This document shows, one piece after another, positions 1 to 8,078 of a stretch of 64,000 nucleotides of DNA. The notes beneath the pieces are model-generated. The model saw only the letters and a list, made by a program, of their open reading frames with translations. It was not told the origin of the DNA and ran no database searches. Source of the stretch: Paenibacillus sp. FSL R7-0273 (GTDB taxonomy: Bacteria; Bacillota; Bacilli; Paenibacillales; Paenibacillaceae); NCBI RefSeq assembly GCF_000758625.1, contig NZ_CP009283.1, positions 2,491,501 through 2,555,500 of the forward strand, read 5' to 3'. Position numbers and translations under genes: made by a program. How positions within the stretch are numbered: position 1 is the stretch's first letter; each line of letters begins with the position of its first letter.

Positions 1-46
1 TTTTCCGTCAGCTGTTCGGCTACAGGGTATCACTCAAGCAACATTC

Positions 47-54
47 AAGGAGGT
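47..54 (+). promoter_or_regulatory. Ribosome binding site of clpP
   Basis: AAGGAGGT lies 7 nt before the ATG at 62, a near-perfect Shine-Dalgarno sequence that fixes the start. The clpP promoter lies outside the window or in the first 46 bases, where none is obvious. Confidence 0.8.
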
Positions 55-61
55 ATGAAGG

Positions 62-643
62 ATGAGTGTTATCCCTTATGTAGTTGAACAGACAGGCAGA
101 GGCGAGCGGTCATATGACATTTACTCGCGGCTGTTAAAGGACCGCATCGTCTTTGTCGGCGCAGCCATTGATGACCAGCTGGCGAACAGCATTATCGCCC
201 AGCTGCTGTATCTTGCCGCAGAGGACCCGGAGAAGGATATTCAGATGTTTATCAACAGTCCAGGCGGGTCGACTACCGCAGGGTTCGGCATTTATGATAC
301 GATGCAGGTAATCAAACCGCAGGTCAGCACTATTTGCACAGGCTTTGCTGCTTCCTTCGGTTCCTTGCTGCTGCTGGCCGGAGCTCCCGGCAAACGGTTT
401 GCGCTGCCGAACAGCGAGATCATGATCCATCAGCCGCATGGAGGAGCGCAGGGCCAGGCCAGCGATATTGCCATCAGTGCCAAGCGGATTCTGCAGATCA
501 GGGAAAAAATCGTCCGGATTACGGCAGAACGGACCGGCCAGCCGGCAGAGCGTGTAGAAAAAGATATGGACCGCGATTATTTCATGACGGCAGACGAGGC
601 ACTTGACTACGGCGTTATTGACAAGGAAATTTCAAGTTTATAA
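62..643 (+). CDS. clpP: ATP-dependent Clp protease proteolytic subunit ClpP
   Basis: This is the serine peptidase subunit that forms the double-heptamer barrel of cytosolic Clp proteases and degrades substrates unfolded by ClpC/ClpX/ClpE-type ATPases. The 193 residues match the usual family length. The catalytic triad is at the expected positions: Ser98 in GFAASFG, His123 in MIHQPHGG and Asp172 in MDRDYFM. The oxyanion-hole glycines (SPGGS, residues 66-70) are also present. The nucleophile motif reads GFAASFG rather than the commoner GMAASMG, which suggests (inference) that this may be a second, divergent ClpP copy. A small gene follows 20 nt downstream and probably shares its transcript. Confidence 0.95.
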   Translation: MSVIPYVVEQTGRGERSYDIYSRLLKDRIVFVGAAIDDQLANSIIAQLLYLAAEDPEKDIQMFINSPGGSTTAGFGIYDTMQVIKPQVSTICTGFAASFGSLLLLAGAPGKRFALPNSEIMIHQPHGGAQGQASDIAISAKRILQIREKIVRITAERTGQPAERVEKDMDRDYFMTADEALDYGVIDKEISSL

Positions 644-663
644 TCATAAAGGAGCTGATGAGC

Positions 664-870
664 ATGCTGCAGGAATTGCTTGGACAGAAGGTAGCCGTGC
701 ATTTTCTGGATGGAACAAGTGTCAGGGAAGGCGTGCTGGAGGAGCTTGACGAGCGTTTTGTAAAATACCGCACAGAGTTTCAGCTGCTGTACATCCCGTT
801 GACCTCAATCCGGGCGGTAGCGCTGGAGACCAAGGAGCGGGAGCGTCCGCGGGTCGGATTCGGGCATTAG
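664..870 (+). CDS. Small hypothetical protein, possible Sm-like fold
   Basis: A 68-residue protein just downstream of clpP. It begins MLQELLGQKVAVHFLDG and alternates short hydrophobic strands with charged turns (VAVHFLDGT, FVKYRTEFQLLYIPLTSI). That pattern resembles small Sm-like or DUF2642-type spore-former proteins, but I do not recognise it firmly. It has no signal peptide or membrane segment. Two in-frame ATGs exist, at 658 and 664. AAAGGAG (648-654) is only 3 nt from the first but 9 nt from the second, so 664 is preferred. It is probably cotranscribed with clpP and ends at the terminator at 885-925. Confidence 0.6.
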   Translation: MLQELLGQKVAVHFLDGTSVREGVLEELDERFVKYRTEFQLLYIPLTSIRAVALETKERERPRVGFGH

Positions 871-884
871 TAGTTAAAATAAGG

Positions 885-925
885 GGACTATTCTTACGCC
901 GGAAGGCGCAGGGGTAGTCTTTTTT
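885..925 (+). terminator. Rho-independent terminator of the clpP unit
   Basis: GGACTA (885-890) pairs with TAGTCT (915-920). An inner CGCC-GGAA-GGCG hairpin lies between them, and a run of T ends at 925. Confidence 0.8.
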
Positions 926-943
926 ATGCAGGCAGGATTCCAT

Positions 944-958
944 TGATAATCATTATCA
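944..958 (+). promoter_or_regulatory. Fur box upstream of the AraC/binding-protein regulator
   Basis: TGATAATCATTATCA is a perfect 7-1-7 inverted repeat, identical to the Bacillus Fur consensus. It lies just before a possible -10 (TATACT, 961-966), so bound Fur-Fe(II) would cover the core promoter. The matching -35 is weak. Confidence 0.88.
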
Positions 959-1010
959 ATTATACTGAAAAGAATGATAGAGTGATTGATATGATGGTGG
1001 TGAGCTGGCA

Positions 1011-2663
1011 ATGGTAGAAGAGGAAATAACGGCCGGTCAGGAGACGGACCTGCAGGACTGGGAGGAGCTGGCCTTCCGCCTGCTGTCTGTTCAGGCTGTA
1101 AAGGGCGCAGACGAGGTGAACCTGCCTCAGCAGCTTGCCTTATCCTATGCGCTGATTGTGGTAACGGGCGGAACGGTACAGCTGCTGGCAGACACCGGAC
1201 TGCTGGAGCTGACAGCAGGTTCAGTCTGTCTCTCCCTGCCGGGGCAGACCTTCGGGGCTGTGGAGCAGTCCGGAGGTCTCGAGATGTATATTTTTTATTT
1301 CAATGTATATCAATACGGTCCGGAAAATGAGGGAAGCCGGCTGATCACGACGGTTCAGCTGCTCCCGCAGACGGGCTTGCTGGCACAGATACCGGTGCAG
1401 TCTATTCTGACAATATGCAGTGAGCTGGCACACAAGGAGGAAATACAGCGGCGGAGGGTGAGCTTTCGTGCCCAGATTGCTTTTCAGGAGCTGCTGCACA
1501 GCATCCGGGTGAGCGGCAGGCAGCGGCCAAGGGATACGGGCTATGCGCTGGAACAGGCCAAGCAATACATTGAGGAGCATTTCACTCAGGATTTAACCTC
1601 CCAGTCGCTGGCCCAGGCTGCCGAGTTCAGCCCTAAATATTTTAATGACCTGTTTAAAAGGAAATACGGCAAAAGTGCCCTTGAATATGTCACAGAGCTT
1701 AGACTGCAGCAGGCCAAGCGACTGATGGCGCAGAGCGGCTCGAAGCTGCGTGAAATTGCCCACCAGGTCGGGTACGCCGATGAATTCTACTTCAGCCGCA
1801 AATTCAAGAAAATGATCGGGGTACCTCCGGCGGTCTACATGAAGAGCCGCCGCCGCAAGCTGGTAGCCTATTCCTCATCGCTGCTGGGACAGCTGCTGCC
1901 GCTGAATCTGATGCCTTATGCGGCTGCACTGCATCCGAAGTGGACGGAATATTATTACCGGAAATACCGGACAGAAATTCCGGTTCATATCAGCGCCTAC
2001 CGCAGCAACCAGGACTGGCAGGCCAATCTGGAGGTGCTGCGGCAGGTTCCTGCCGATCTGATTCTGGCCGGGGACATGCTTCAGGAGGAGGAAAAGGCGG
2101 CGCTGGAGCGGCTTGCACCGGTCCATTACCTGTCCTCCGAGCCGGCTGACTGGCGCAGCCAGTTTCTCACCCTGGCAGAATGGCTCGGGGAATCCTGGCA
2201 GGCGGAGCAGTGGCTTGCCGCTTTTGACCGGGAGGCAGGACGAACCAGGGAGCAGCTGCAGACACAGATCGGTAAGGAGACCGTTGCGGTTGTCCGGATG
2301 CTGCACAACCGTTTATACCTGCACTGCAGCCGCAGCATGGCCAGTATGCTCTACCAGGAGCTTCAGCTCCAGCCTGCCTATGACGGCGGCGGAATCTATA
2401 ACATCCCGGTAACTCCGCAGGAGGTTGCCGCGCTCGGTGCGGATCATTTGCTGATGCTGATCCGCAGGGAAAGCGATACGCTGAATGAATGGAGCCGGCT
2501 GCAAAATGATCCCGAGTGGCTGAAGATAGCGGCTGTACAGCGGCACCGTGTACATTTTCTGGCCTCAGATCCGTGGCGTGAGCAGTCCGCATATGCGCAA
2601 TTACGGATGATTCGCGAGGCCGGGCAGCTGTTCCTCGGCCAATCGTCCATACATATTCCGTAA
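1011..2663 (+). CDS. AraC-family regulator fused to a siderophore-binding-protein domain (Btr-like)
   Basis: A 550-residue transcription regulator. Residues about 1-175 form a cupin-like N-terminal region. Residues about 178-282 hold a double helix-turn-helix of AraC type (AQAAEFSPKYFNDLFKRKYG, then a second helix pair around IAHQVGYADEFYFSRKFKK). From about 287 to the end is a TroA/FepB-like periplasmic-binding-protein domain with no signal peptide. This is the arrangement of Bacillus subtilis Btr (YbbB), which senses Fe-bacillibactin in the cytosol and activates feuABC. The gene sits directly upstream of two FecCD permeases and behind a Fur box. I infer that it activates those permeases when a ferric siderophore is imported. 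The ligand cannot be read from the sequence. Confidence 0.88.
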   Translation: MVEEEITAGQETDLQDWEELAFRLLSVQAVKGADEVNLPQQLALSYALIVVTGGTVQLLADTGLLELTAGSVCLSLPGQTFGAVEQSGGLEMYIFYFNVYQYGPENEGSRLITTVQLLPQTGLLAQIPVQSILTICSELAHKEEIQRRRVSFRAQIAFQELLHSIRVSGRQRPRDTGYALEQAKQYIEEHFTQDLTSQSLAQAAEFSPKYFNDLFKRKYGKSALEYVTELRLQQAKRLMAQSGSKLREIAHQVGYADEFYFSRKFKKMIGVPPAVYMKSRRRKLVAYSSSLLGQLLPLNLMPYAAALHPKWTEYYYRKYRTEIPVHISAYRSNQDWQANLEVLRQVPADLILAGDMLQEEEKAALERLAPVHYLSSEPADWRSQFLTLAEWLGESWQAEQWLAAFDREAGRTREQLQTQIGKETVAVVRMLHNRLYLHCSRSMASMLYQELQLQPAYDGGGIYNIPVTPQEVAALGADHLLMLIRRESDTLNEWSRLQNDPEWLKIAAVQRHRVHFLASDPWREQSAYAQLRMIREAGQLFLGQSSIHIP

Positions 2664-2671
2664 TTAGTCCA

Positions 2672-2721
2672 TTGAGCACCGGAAGCTGTCCCGCTATAAT
2701 CGGTAATGATAATCATTATCA
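2672..2721 (+). promoter_or_regulatory. SigA promoter with Fur operator for the FecCD permeases
   Basis: TTGAGC (2672-2677), a 17-bp spacer and TATAAT (2695-2700) form a good promoter. A perfect Fur box, TGATAATCATTATCA (2707-2721), covers the expected start of transcription. Confidence 0.85.
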
Positions 2722-2751
2722 TAAATAGTAAATGTAAAAGAGTGGGATGAG

Positions 2752-3759
2752 ATGAAACATGCGGCCGGATTCAAAGCAGCCTCCCTGCTGGTGCTGGGAA
2801 TTGTATTAATTGTAGTTGTCAGTGTGTTATCGGTGCTTTACGGCTCCAAGGATATCAGTTACATAACGATCTGGAATGCGCTTGTCCATTTTGACCCGGA
2901 TAATATAGACCACCAGATCATCCTTACCTCACGTATTCCCCGGGTAGCCGGAGCACTGCTGATCGGTGCTTTTCTGGCGGTCTCAGGGGCGCTGATGCAG
3001 GGAATGACCAGGAATTATCTGGCCTCACCGTCGATTATGGGGGTCAGCGACGGTTCTGTCTTTGCAATAACCCTATGCATGGTGTTTCTGCCGGCTACCT
3101 CATCCATGACGATGATTCTATATTCACTGGCCGGCTCTGCCCTGGGTGCTGCGCTGGTGTTCGGAATCGCCAAGCTGGTTCCAGGCGGTGCTTCACCGCT
3201 GGCGATGGCCGTCCTAGGCACAATTATCGGTACCTTTCTCGGCGGAGTGTCCCAGGCGCTGTCGGTCTATTTTCAAGTCTCGCAGGATATCAGCTTCTGG
3301 TACAATGCCAGGCTGCATATGATGGACCCGGCGGTAATCAAGCTCGCTATTCCGTTTGCTGTTGTCGGCCTGACGCTCGGTATGCTGATGTCCCGTCCGG
3401 TTACCATGCTGTCGCTTGGTGAGGAAACGGCTGCTGGACTCGGGCTCAAGGTTACTGTTGTTAAGGGGCTGACGATGCTGAGCGTGGTGCTGCTGACAGG
3501 CATATCGGTGGCCATCGCCGGCAAAATCGCCTTCGTCGGACTCATTATCCCGCATATTACACGGCTGCTAATCGGACAGGACTACCGCAAAATCATTCCG
3601 TTCGCTGCCTTCTTCGGGGCGCTGTTTCTGGCAGCGTGTGACCTGATCAGCCGGTTTATCAATTATCCGTTCGAAACGCCGGTCGGTGTCGTTACAGCAC
3701 TCTTCGGGGTACCGTTCTTCCTGTATCTCGTGAAGACGAGAGGGGGCAGCCAGGCATGA
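2752..3759 (+). CDS. FecCD-family iron-siderophore ABC permease, first subunit
   Basis: A 335-residue polytopic inner-membrane permease of the BtuC/FecCD type, usual length for the family. The N-terminal helix at about 10-30 is followed by the family signature SRIPRVAGALLIGAFLAVSG at about 63-82. The cytoplasmic coupling-helix region (GLIIPHITRLLIGQDYRK) follows near 263-280. It probably pairs with the overlapping downstream permease to form the channel for a ferric siderophore. A Fur-controlled promoter lies directly upstream. No lipoprotein binding protein or ATPase is encoded beside it, so those parts must come from elsewhere, as YusV does for FeuABC in B. subtilis. Confidence 0.92.
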   Translation: MKHAAGFKAASLLVLGIVLIVVVSVLSVLYGSKDISYITIWNALVHFDPDNIDHQIILTSRIPRVAGALLIGAFLAVSGALMQGMTRNYLASPSIMGVSDGSVFAITLCMVFLPATSSMTMILYSLAGSALGAALVFGIAKLVPGGASPLAMAVLGTIIGTFLGGVSQALSVYFQVSQDISFWYNARLHMMDPAVIKLAIPFAVVGLTLGMLMSRPVTMLSLGEETAAGLGLKVTVVKGLTMLSVVLLTGISVAIAGKIAFVGLIIPHITRLLIGQDYRKIIPFAAFFGALFLAACDLISRFINYPFETPVGVVTALFGVPFFLYLVKTRGGSQA

Positions 3760-4799
3760 GCAAGCCTTCTCTTGCACCACAGTCCAAGCAGCGGAGATTC
3801 TGGTCACTGTTCCTGCTGCTCAGTCTGCTGACACTGGCCGCCACGTATATCAGCGTGACCAACGGCACATTTGACCTTACCGTTAAGGATGTGTTCCGCA
3901 CGCTGCTGCGGATTAATCCTGTAGAGGATTATGATCTTGTCATCTTTGAATTCCGCCTGCCGCGCATTGTGCTCGGCGCGCTGGTCGGCTTCGGGCTAGG
4001 CATCGCCGGAGCTGTGCTCCAGGGGATTTCGCGCAATACGCTCGCTGATCCGGGTATTCTGGGCATTCATGCTGCCGCGGGGGCGTTCGTGGTGCTGTTC
4101 ATGTTCATTACCGCAGGCACGATGCAGGCTCCCGCCTGGCTGTCGGTCATGTCAATGCCGATGTTCGGCTTCATCGGCGGATTGGTCGCCGTTGTACTGC
4201 TATTCGTGTTCGCGAGGCAGGACGGGGAGTTCCATCCCCAGCAGCTGATTCTGGTCGGGATTGCGCTGGCCTCGGGCTTCGGGGCCGTTACGTTGTATAT
4301 CTCGCTCAAGATGGACCCGCAAAACTTTGAAATGGCTACCGTCTGGCTGGCCGGAAGCATCAGTAATGCCAGCTGGCGCCAGATCCTGTCCACCCTGCCC
4401 TGGCTAATCATTCTGACGCCAATCATCTGGCAGAGGGGAGCGGTGCTGGACCTGATGCAGCTTCATGAGGTAAGCGTTAGGGGAGTCGGCGTCGCAACCG
4501 GCCGGGAGAGACAGATTTTGCTGCTCTGCTGCGTCGGACTGGTCAGCGCGTGCGTCTCCGTGTCAGGCAGCATCGGATTTGTAGGGCTGATTGCCCCTCA
4601 TATCGCCAGACGCCTGATTGGTAATACGTACAGATATATCGTTCCTTTATGCGGCATGATCGGCATGCTGATGGTCGTACTGGCCGATTTTATCGGCAAA
4701 ACCGTATTTGCCCCTGCTCAGCTGCCGGTAGGCATCGTTATTTCCATAATCGGTGTACCTTATTTCATCCTGCTGCTGTTCAAGGCGCGTGTGAGATAA
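3756..4799 (+). CDS. FecCD-family iron-siderophore ABC permease, second subunit
   Basis: A 347-residue FecCD permease whose ATG overlaps the TGA of the preceding permease (ATGA, 3756-3759), a sign of translational coupling. It has a short basic N-terminus and then about nine or ten membrane helices. It carries the family segments FRLPRIVLGALVGFGLGIAG near 66-85 and GLIAPHIARRLIG near 274-286. With the upstream subunit it forms the heterodimeric membrane part of the importer. The transcript ends at the hairpin at 4806-4850. A separate substrate-binding protein and ATPase are missing from this locus. Confidence 0.92.
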   Translation: MSKPSLAPQSKQRRFWSLFLLLSLLTLAATYISVTNGTFDLTVKDVFRTLLRINPVEDYDLVIFEFRLPRIVLGALVGFGLGIAGAVLQGISRNTLADPGILGIHAAAGAFVVLFMFITAGTMQAPAWLSVMSMPMFGFIGGLVAVVLLFVFARQDGEFHPQQLILVGIALASGFGAVTLYISLKMDPQNFEMATVWLAGSISNASWRQILSTLPWLIILTPIIWQRGAVLDLMQLHEVSVRGVGVATGRERQILLLCCVGLVSACVSVSGSIGFVGLIAPHIARRLIGNTYRYIVPLCGMIGMLMVVLADFIGKTVFAPAQLPVGIVISIIGVPYFILLLFKARVR

Positions 4800-4805
4800 T
4801 ACAGA

Positions 4806-4850
4806 AGAGAGTCCAAGACGCTGTGTTTCAGCGCTCCTGGACTCTTTTTG
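4806..4850 (+). terminator. Terminator of the permease operon
   Basis: AGAGTCCA (4808-4815) pairs with TGGACTCT (4838-4845), with an inner CGCTG/CAGCG stem and a T-run to 4849. Confidence 0.9.
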
Positions 4851-5262
4851 TGCGTTATAGCAGGAGAAGAGATTAAGGTATTGGATTCCGGCGGCTACAC
4901 ATACTACAACTGGAGAATCACGCAGATAACGGCGTAGCTGGAGCTGGCGGCTGCATGGACGGGAAGAAATCAGTTAGCCGGCAAGCCAAAACGGGTAAGG
5001 TTAATTAGTGCGCCTGAAGCCGGAGGTGAGCGGGTTGTTTGATTTTAAAATAAATTCGTATGAAGAAAGGCGCTGCTGTGTTACAATAATCTAGTTGTCC
5101 TTCTTACCGGATTTGAGGTTCCGTCAGACCGAAATTTCTGAAAGTGACACTTTATAAATCTTAGAAAAACGAAGCATAAGCGTGTATTTACATGCGTTCG
5201 GGAGTATTAACAGGATAATCGCAAGATTTTACAGACTATGTATCAATTTTTGTCGTTTTTTA
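4851..5262. other. Long intergenic stretch without a recognisable gene
   Basis: About 400 bases between the permease terminator and the next promoter. A short open frame (about 4858-4939) reads ...VLDSGGYTYYNWRITQ then stop, and could be a decayed coding remnant, but no family can be named. The rest is AT-rich towards 5160-5260 and holds no RNA or repeat that I can support. Confidence 0.4.
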
Positions 5263-5291
5263 TTGATTTATTGAAAATGTTTCTGTATAAT
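5263..5291 (+). promoter_or_regulatory. SigA promoter of the carboxynorspermidine operon
   Basis: TTGATT (5263-5268), a 17-bp spacer and a consensus TATAAT (5286-5291). The transcript would carry a leader of about 125 nt. Confidence 0.75.
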
Positions 5292-5292
5292 C

Positions 5293-5381
5293 AGCCTTGT
5301 TGATTTTTCATAGGATGTAGCCTGCCCAAGCTTGATGAAACGAAACGACTGACAACGAAACGGATCCAGAGCAGCAAGGCT
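5293..5381 (+). other. Leader region with a possible closing stem
   Basis: AGCCTTG (5293-5299) is complementary to CAAGGCT (5375-5381). The 5' arm begins right at or before the likely transcription start (about 5298), so the stem may be incomplete in the RNA. No known riboswitch consensus was recognised. Confidence 0.3.
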
Positions 5382-5421
5382 AATAACTAATAACTTAAGC
5401 AAATTTAGGGGGTTATTAATT

Positions 5422-6621
5422 GTGGGAAAAGCGTTAATTATTGGCGCTGGCGGCGTAGCAAGCGTTGTTGTTCATAAATGCTGCCAGAACCCGGATGTAT
5501 TCGAAGAAATCTGTATTGCCAGCCGTACGGTGTCGAAATGCGATGCTCTTAAGGAGAAACTGGATGGCGGCCAGACGAAGATTTCTACGGCTCAGCTTGA
5601 TGCGGACAACACGGACGAGGTTATTGAACTGATCAAGAGCTTCCAGCCGGATGTCGTGATTAATGTGGCTCTCCCATACCAGGATCTGACGATCATGGAT
5701 GCTTGCCTGGCTACCGGAGTACATTATGTAGATACAGCTAACTACGAACCGCAGGATACTGCGAAATTTGAGTATTCCTGGCAGTGGGCGTACAAGGAAA
5801 GATTTGAGAAGGCCGGCATTACAGCCCTGCTGGGCAGCGGCTTTGACCCTGGCGTAACCGGTGTGTTCACTGCGTATGCCCAGAAGCATTATTTTGACGA
5901 AATTCACACAATTGATATCGTTGATGCGAACGCCGGCGACCACGGTTACCCGTTTGCCACCAACTTCAATCCAGAGATTAATATCCGTGAAATTACCGCT
6001 AACGGACGTTATTTCGAGAATGGCGAGTGGATTGAAACAGCTCCGCTGTCCGAGAAGAAAGTCTACGATCTCCCGGAGATCGGTCCTAAGGACATTTACC
6101 TGCTGTATCATGAAGAGCTGGAATCCCTGGCCAAGAATATTCCTGGCGTAAAGAAAATCCGCTTCTGGATGACCTTCTCGCAGAATTACCTGACTCACCT
6201 GAAGGTGCTGGAGAATGTCGGTATGACTTCGATCGAGCCGATCCTATATGAAGGCAAAGAGATCATTCCTTTGCAGTTCCTGAAGGCGATCCTGCCTGAC
6301 CCGGCATCCCTCGGACCAAGAACCAAGGGTAAAACCAACATCGGCTGCATCATTCAGGGTACAAAAGACGGCCAGCCAAAAACGTATTATGTCTACAATG
6401 TATGTGATCATGAAGAATGCTACAGAGAAGTGGGCTCCCAGGCCATTTCCTACACAACCGGCGTTCCTGCTATGATCGGAGCTATGATGATTATCAAGGG
6501 TATCTGGAACAAGCCGGGCGTACACAACATCGAAGAGTTCGATCCGGATCCGTTCATGGATGCACTTAACAAACACGGGCTGCCTTGGCAAGAAGATTTC
6601 TCGCCGACGCTGCTGGACTAG
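5422..6621 (+). CDS. Carboxynorspermidine synthase (saccharopine dehydrogenase family)
   Basis: A 399-residue NAD(P)H-dependent enzyme. It would reductively condense a diamine with aspartate semialdehyde to carboxynorspermidine or carboxyspermidine in the alternative polyamine pathway. An N-terminal Rossmann motif (IIGAGGVASVV, residues 6-16) and the segment GSGFDPGVTGVF in the middle are typical of the family. The assignment is strongly supported by the neighbouring decarboxylase NspC. The start is GTG at 5422, 9 nt after TAGGGGG (5406-5412); no in-frame ATG fits better. The two genes are 11 nt apart and form one operon. The exact substrate (putrescine or diaminopropane) cannot be decided from sequence. 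Confidence 0.9.
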   Translation: MGKALIIGAGGVASVVVHKCCQNPDVFEEICIASRTVSKCDALKEKLDGGQTKISTAQLDADNTDEVIELIKSFQPDVVINVALPYQDLTIMDACLATGVHYVDTANYEPQDTAKFEYSWQWAYKERFEKAGITALLGSGFDPGVTGVFTAYAQKHYFDEIHTIDIVDANAGDHGYPFATNFNPEINIREITANGRYFENGEWIETAPLSEKKVYDLPEIGPKDIYLLYHEELESLAKNIPGVKKIRFWMTFSQNYLTHLKVLENVGMTSIEPILYEGKEIIPLQFLKAILPDPASLGPRTKGKTNIGCIIQGTKDGQPKTYYVYNVCDHEECYREVGSQAISYTTGVPAMIGAMMIIKGIWNKPGVHNIEEFDPDPFMDALNKHGLPWQEDFSPTLLD

Positions 6622-6632
6622 GGCGTAAGGCA

Positions 6633-7778
6633 ATGAAAGAAATCGATATCGACATCAGCTCGCTGCCGTCACCTGCTTATCTTGTTGATGAGCGGCTGCT
6701 CAAGAAGAACCTGGAGACCCTGAACTACGTGCAGGAGCGTACCGGAGCGAAGATCCTTCTGGCGCAAAAAGGGTTCTCCATGCACGCGCTGTACCCGCTG
6801 GTCGGCAAGTACCTGCATGGCGTTACCTCCAGCTCCCTGTTCGAAGCCCGTCTGGGCTTCGAGGAGATGGGCAAGGAAGTGCATGTCTATGCACCGGCCT
6901 ACATGGACCGTGAATTCGATGAGCTGCTTGGCTATACCGACCACATTGTGTTCAACTCGTTTGACCAGTGGAGCCGGTTCAAGGACCGGGTGCAGAATGC
7001 CGGCAAGCCAATCAGCTGCGGTATCCGTGTCAATCCGGAATATTCCGAGATTGAAGTGCCGCTGTATGACCCTTGCTACAACTACTCCCGTATGGGTGTA
7101 ACGCTGCCGAACTTCCGTCCGGAAGAGCTCGACGGCATTGAAGGTCTGCATTTCCACACCATGTGTGAGCAGAACTCTGATACTCTGGAGCGCACGCTCA
7201 AGGTTGTAGAGGAGAAGTTCGGGCAGTATCTGCACGGCATGAAATGGCTCAACTTCGGGGGAGGCCATCATATTACCCGCGACGATTATGATCTGGAGAC
7301 ACTGATCAAGTGTATCCTTCATATGAAAGAGACCTACAATGTGCAGATCTACCTGGAGCCGGGTGAAGCGGTTGCGCTGAATACCGGGTACCTGGTAGCC
7401 ACTGTACTGGATACAATGCATAACGGCATGGATATTGCCATTCTCGACACTTCGGCTGAATGCCATATGCCTGACGTGCTCGCGATGCCTTACCGGCCGA
7501 ACATCATCGGCTCCGGGCAGCCCGGAGAATATCCGTACACGTACAGACTCGGCGGCATGACCTGCCTGGCCGGGGATATCATCGGGGATTATTCCTTCCC
7601 TGAACCGCTGAAATACGGTGACAAGCTGGTCTTCCTTGACATGGCGATCTATTCCATGGTGAAGAACCATATGTTCAACGGCGTGAACCTGCCGGCCATC
7701 GCTTCCTACAACGATGAAGAGGGCCTGAAGATCATCCGCGAGTTTGAATACAGCGACTTCAGCGGCCGTTTGTCTTAA
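6633..7778 (+). CDS. nspC: Carboxynorspermidine/carboxyspermidine decarboxylase NspC
   Basis: A 381-residue PLP-dependent decarboxylase of the alanine-racemase-fold (fold type III) group. It would convert carboxy(nor)spermidine to (nor)spermidine, the step after the upstream dehydrogenase. The PLP lysine lies in LLAQKGFS near residue 36. Substrate and phosphate-binding segments such as GLHFHTMCEQ and NFGGGHH are present. The open frame extends upstream to 6585, but the ATG at 6633 gives the normal N-terminus (MKEIDIDISSLPSPAYLVDE). AGGG at 6620-6623, within the end of the previous gene, is the likely ribosome site. A strong terminator follows. Confidence 0.92.
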   Translation: MKEIDIDISSLPSPAYLVDERLLKKNLETLNYVQERTGAKILLAQKGFSMHALYPLVGKYLHGVTSSSLFEARLGFEEMGKEVHVYAPAYMDREFDELLGYTDHIVFNSFDQWSRFKDRVQNAGKPISCGIRVNPEYSEIEVPLYDPCYNYSRMGVTLPNFRPEELDGIEGLHFHTMCEQNSDTLERTLKVVEEKFGQYLHGMKWLNFGGGHHITRDDYDLETLIKCILHMKETYNVQIYLEPGEAVALNTGYLVATVLDTMHNGMDIAILDTSAECHMPDVLAMPYRPNIIGSGQPGEYPYTYRLGGMTCLAGDIIGDYSFPEPLKYGDKLVFLDMAIYSMVKNHMFNGVNLPAIASYNDEEGLKIIREFEYSDFSGRLS

Positions 7779-7793
7779 TTCTTTGTATAATAA

Positions 7794-7838
7794 AGTGCCT
7801 TGTAAGCCGGCTGTGGCTGGCTTGCAGGGCGCTTTTTT
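7794..7838 (+). terminator. Terminator of the carboxynorspermidine operon
   Basis: AGTGCCTTGTAAGCC (about 7794-7808) pairs with GGCTTGCAGGGCGCT, including G-U pairs, and is followed by six or more T. Confidence 0.88.
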
Positions 7839-7872
7839 GATTTCTCGTGGAAAGTAGAGAGTGAATAGTGAA

Positions 7873-8050
7873 TAGCTGCACTTTGTACACTTATTATGCA
7901 CATTTTCGCTGTCGCCACGGCTTTAGCTGCACTTCATACAACTAAAAGCGGCAATTTTGGCTCTATCAAGCAAAATGGGGACTTTTAATTGCACAGACTG
8001 CAGTTAAAATGAAAAATGGACTCTTTTCGCGCCGAATAGTTGCAGAAAGT
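7873..8050. repeat. Degenerate intergenic repeat cluster (four TAGNTGCA units)
   Basis: Four related units begin at 7873 (TAGCTGCACTTTGTACAC), 7924 (TAGCTGCACTTCATACAAC), 7986 (TAATTGCACAGACTGCAG) and 8037 (TAGTTGCAGAAAGTGCAG), spaced 51, 62 and 51 nt. The last units also read in the opposite orientation (CTGCACTTTCTGCA), so the cluster is partly palindromic. No open frame spans it. It lies between convergent genes. Confidence 0.7.
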
Positions 8051-8078
8051 GCAGTTATGCTCAAAAAGCAGCCCCGCA

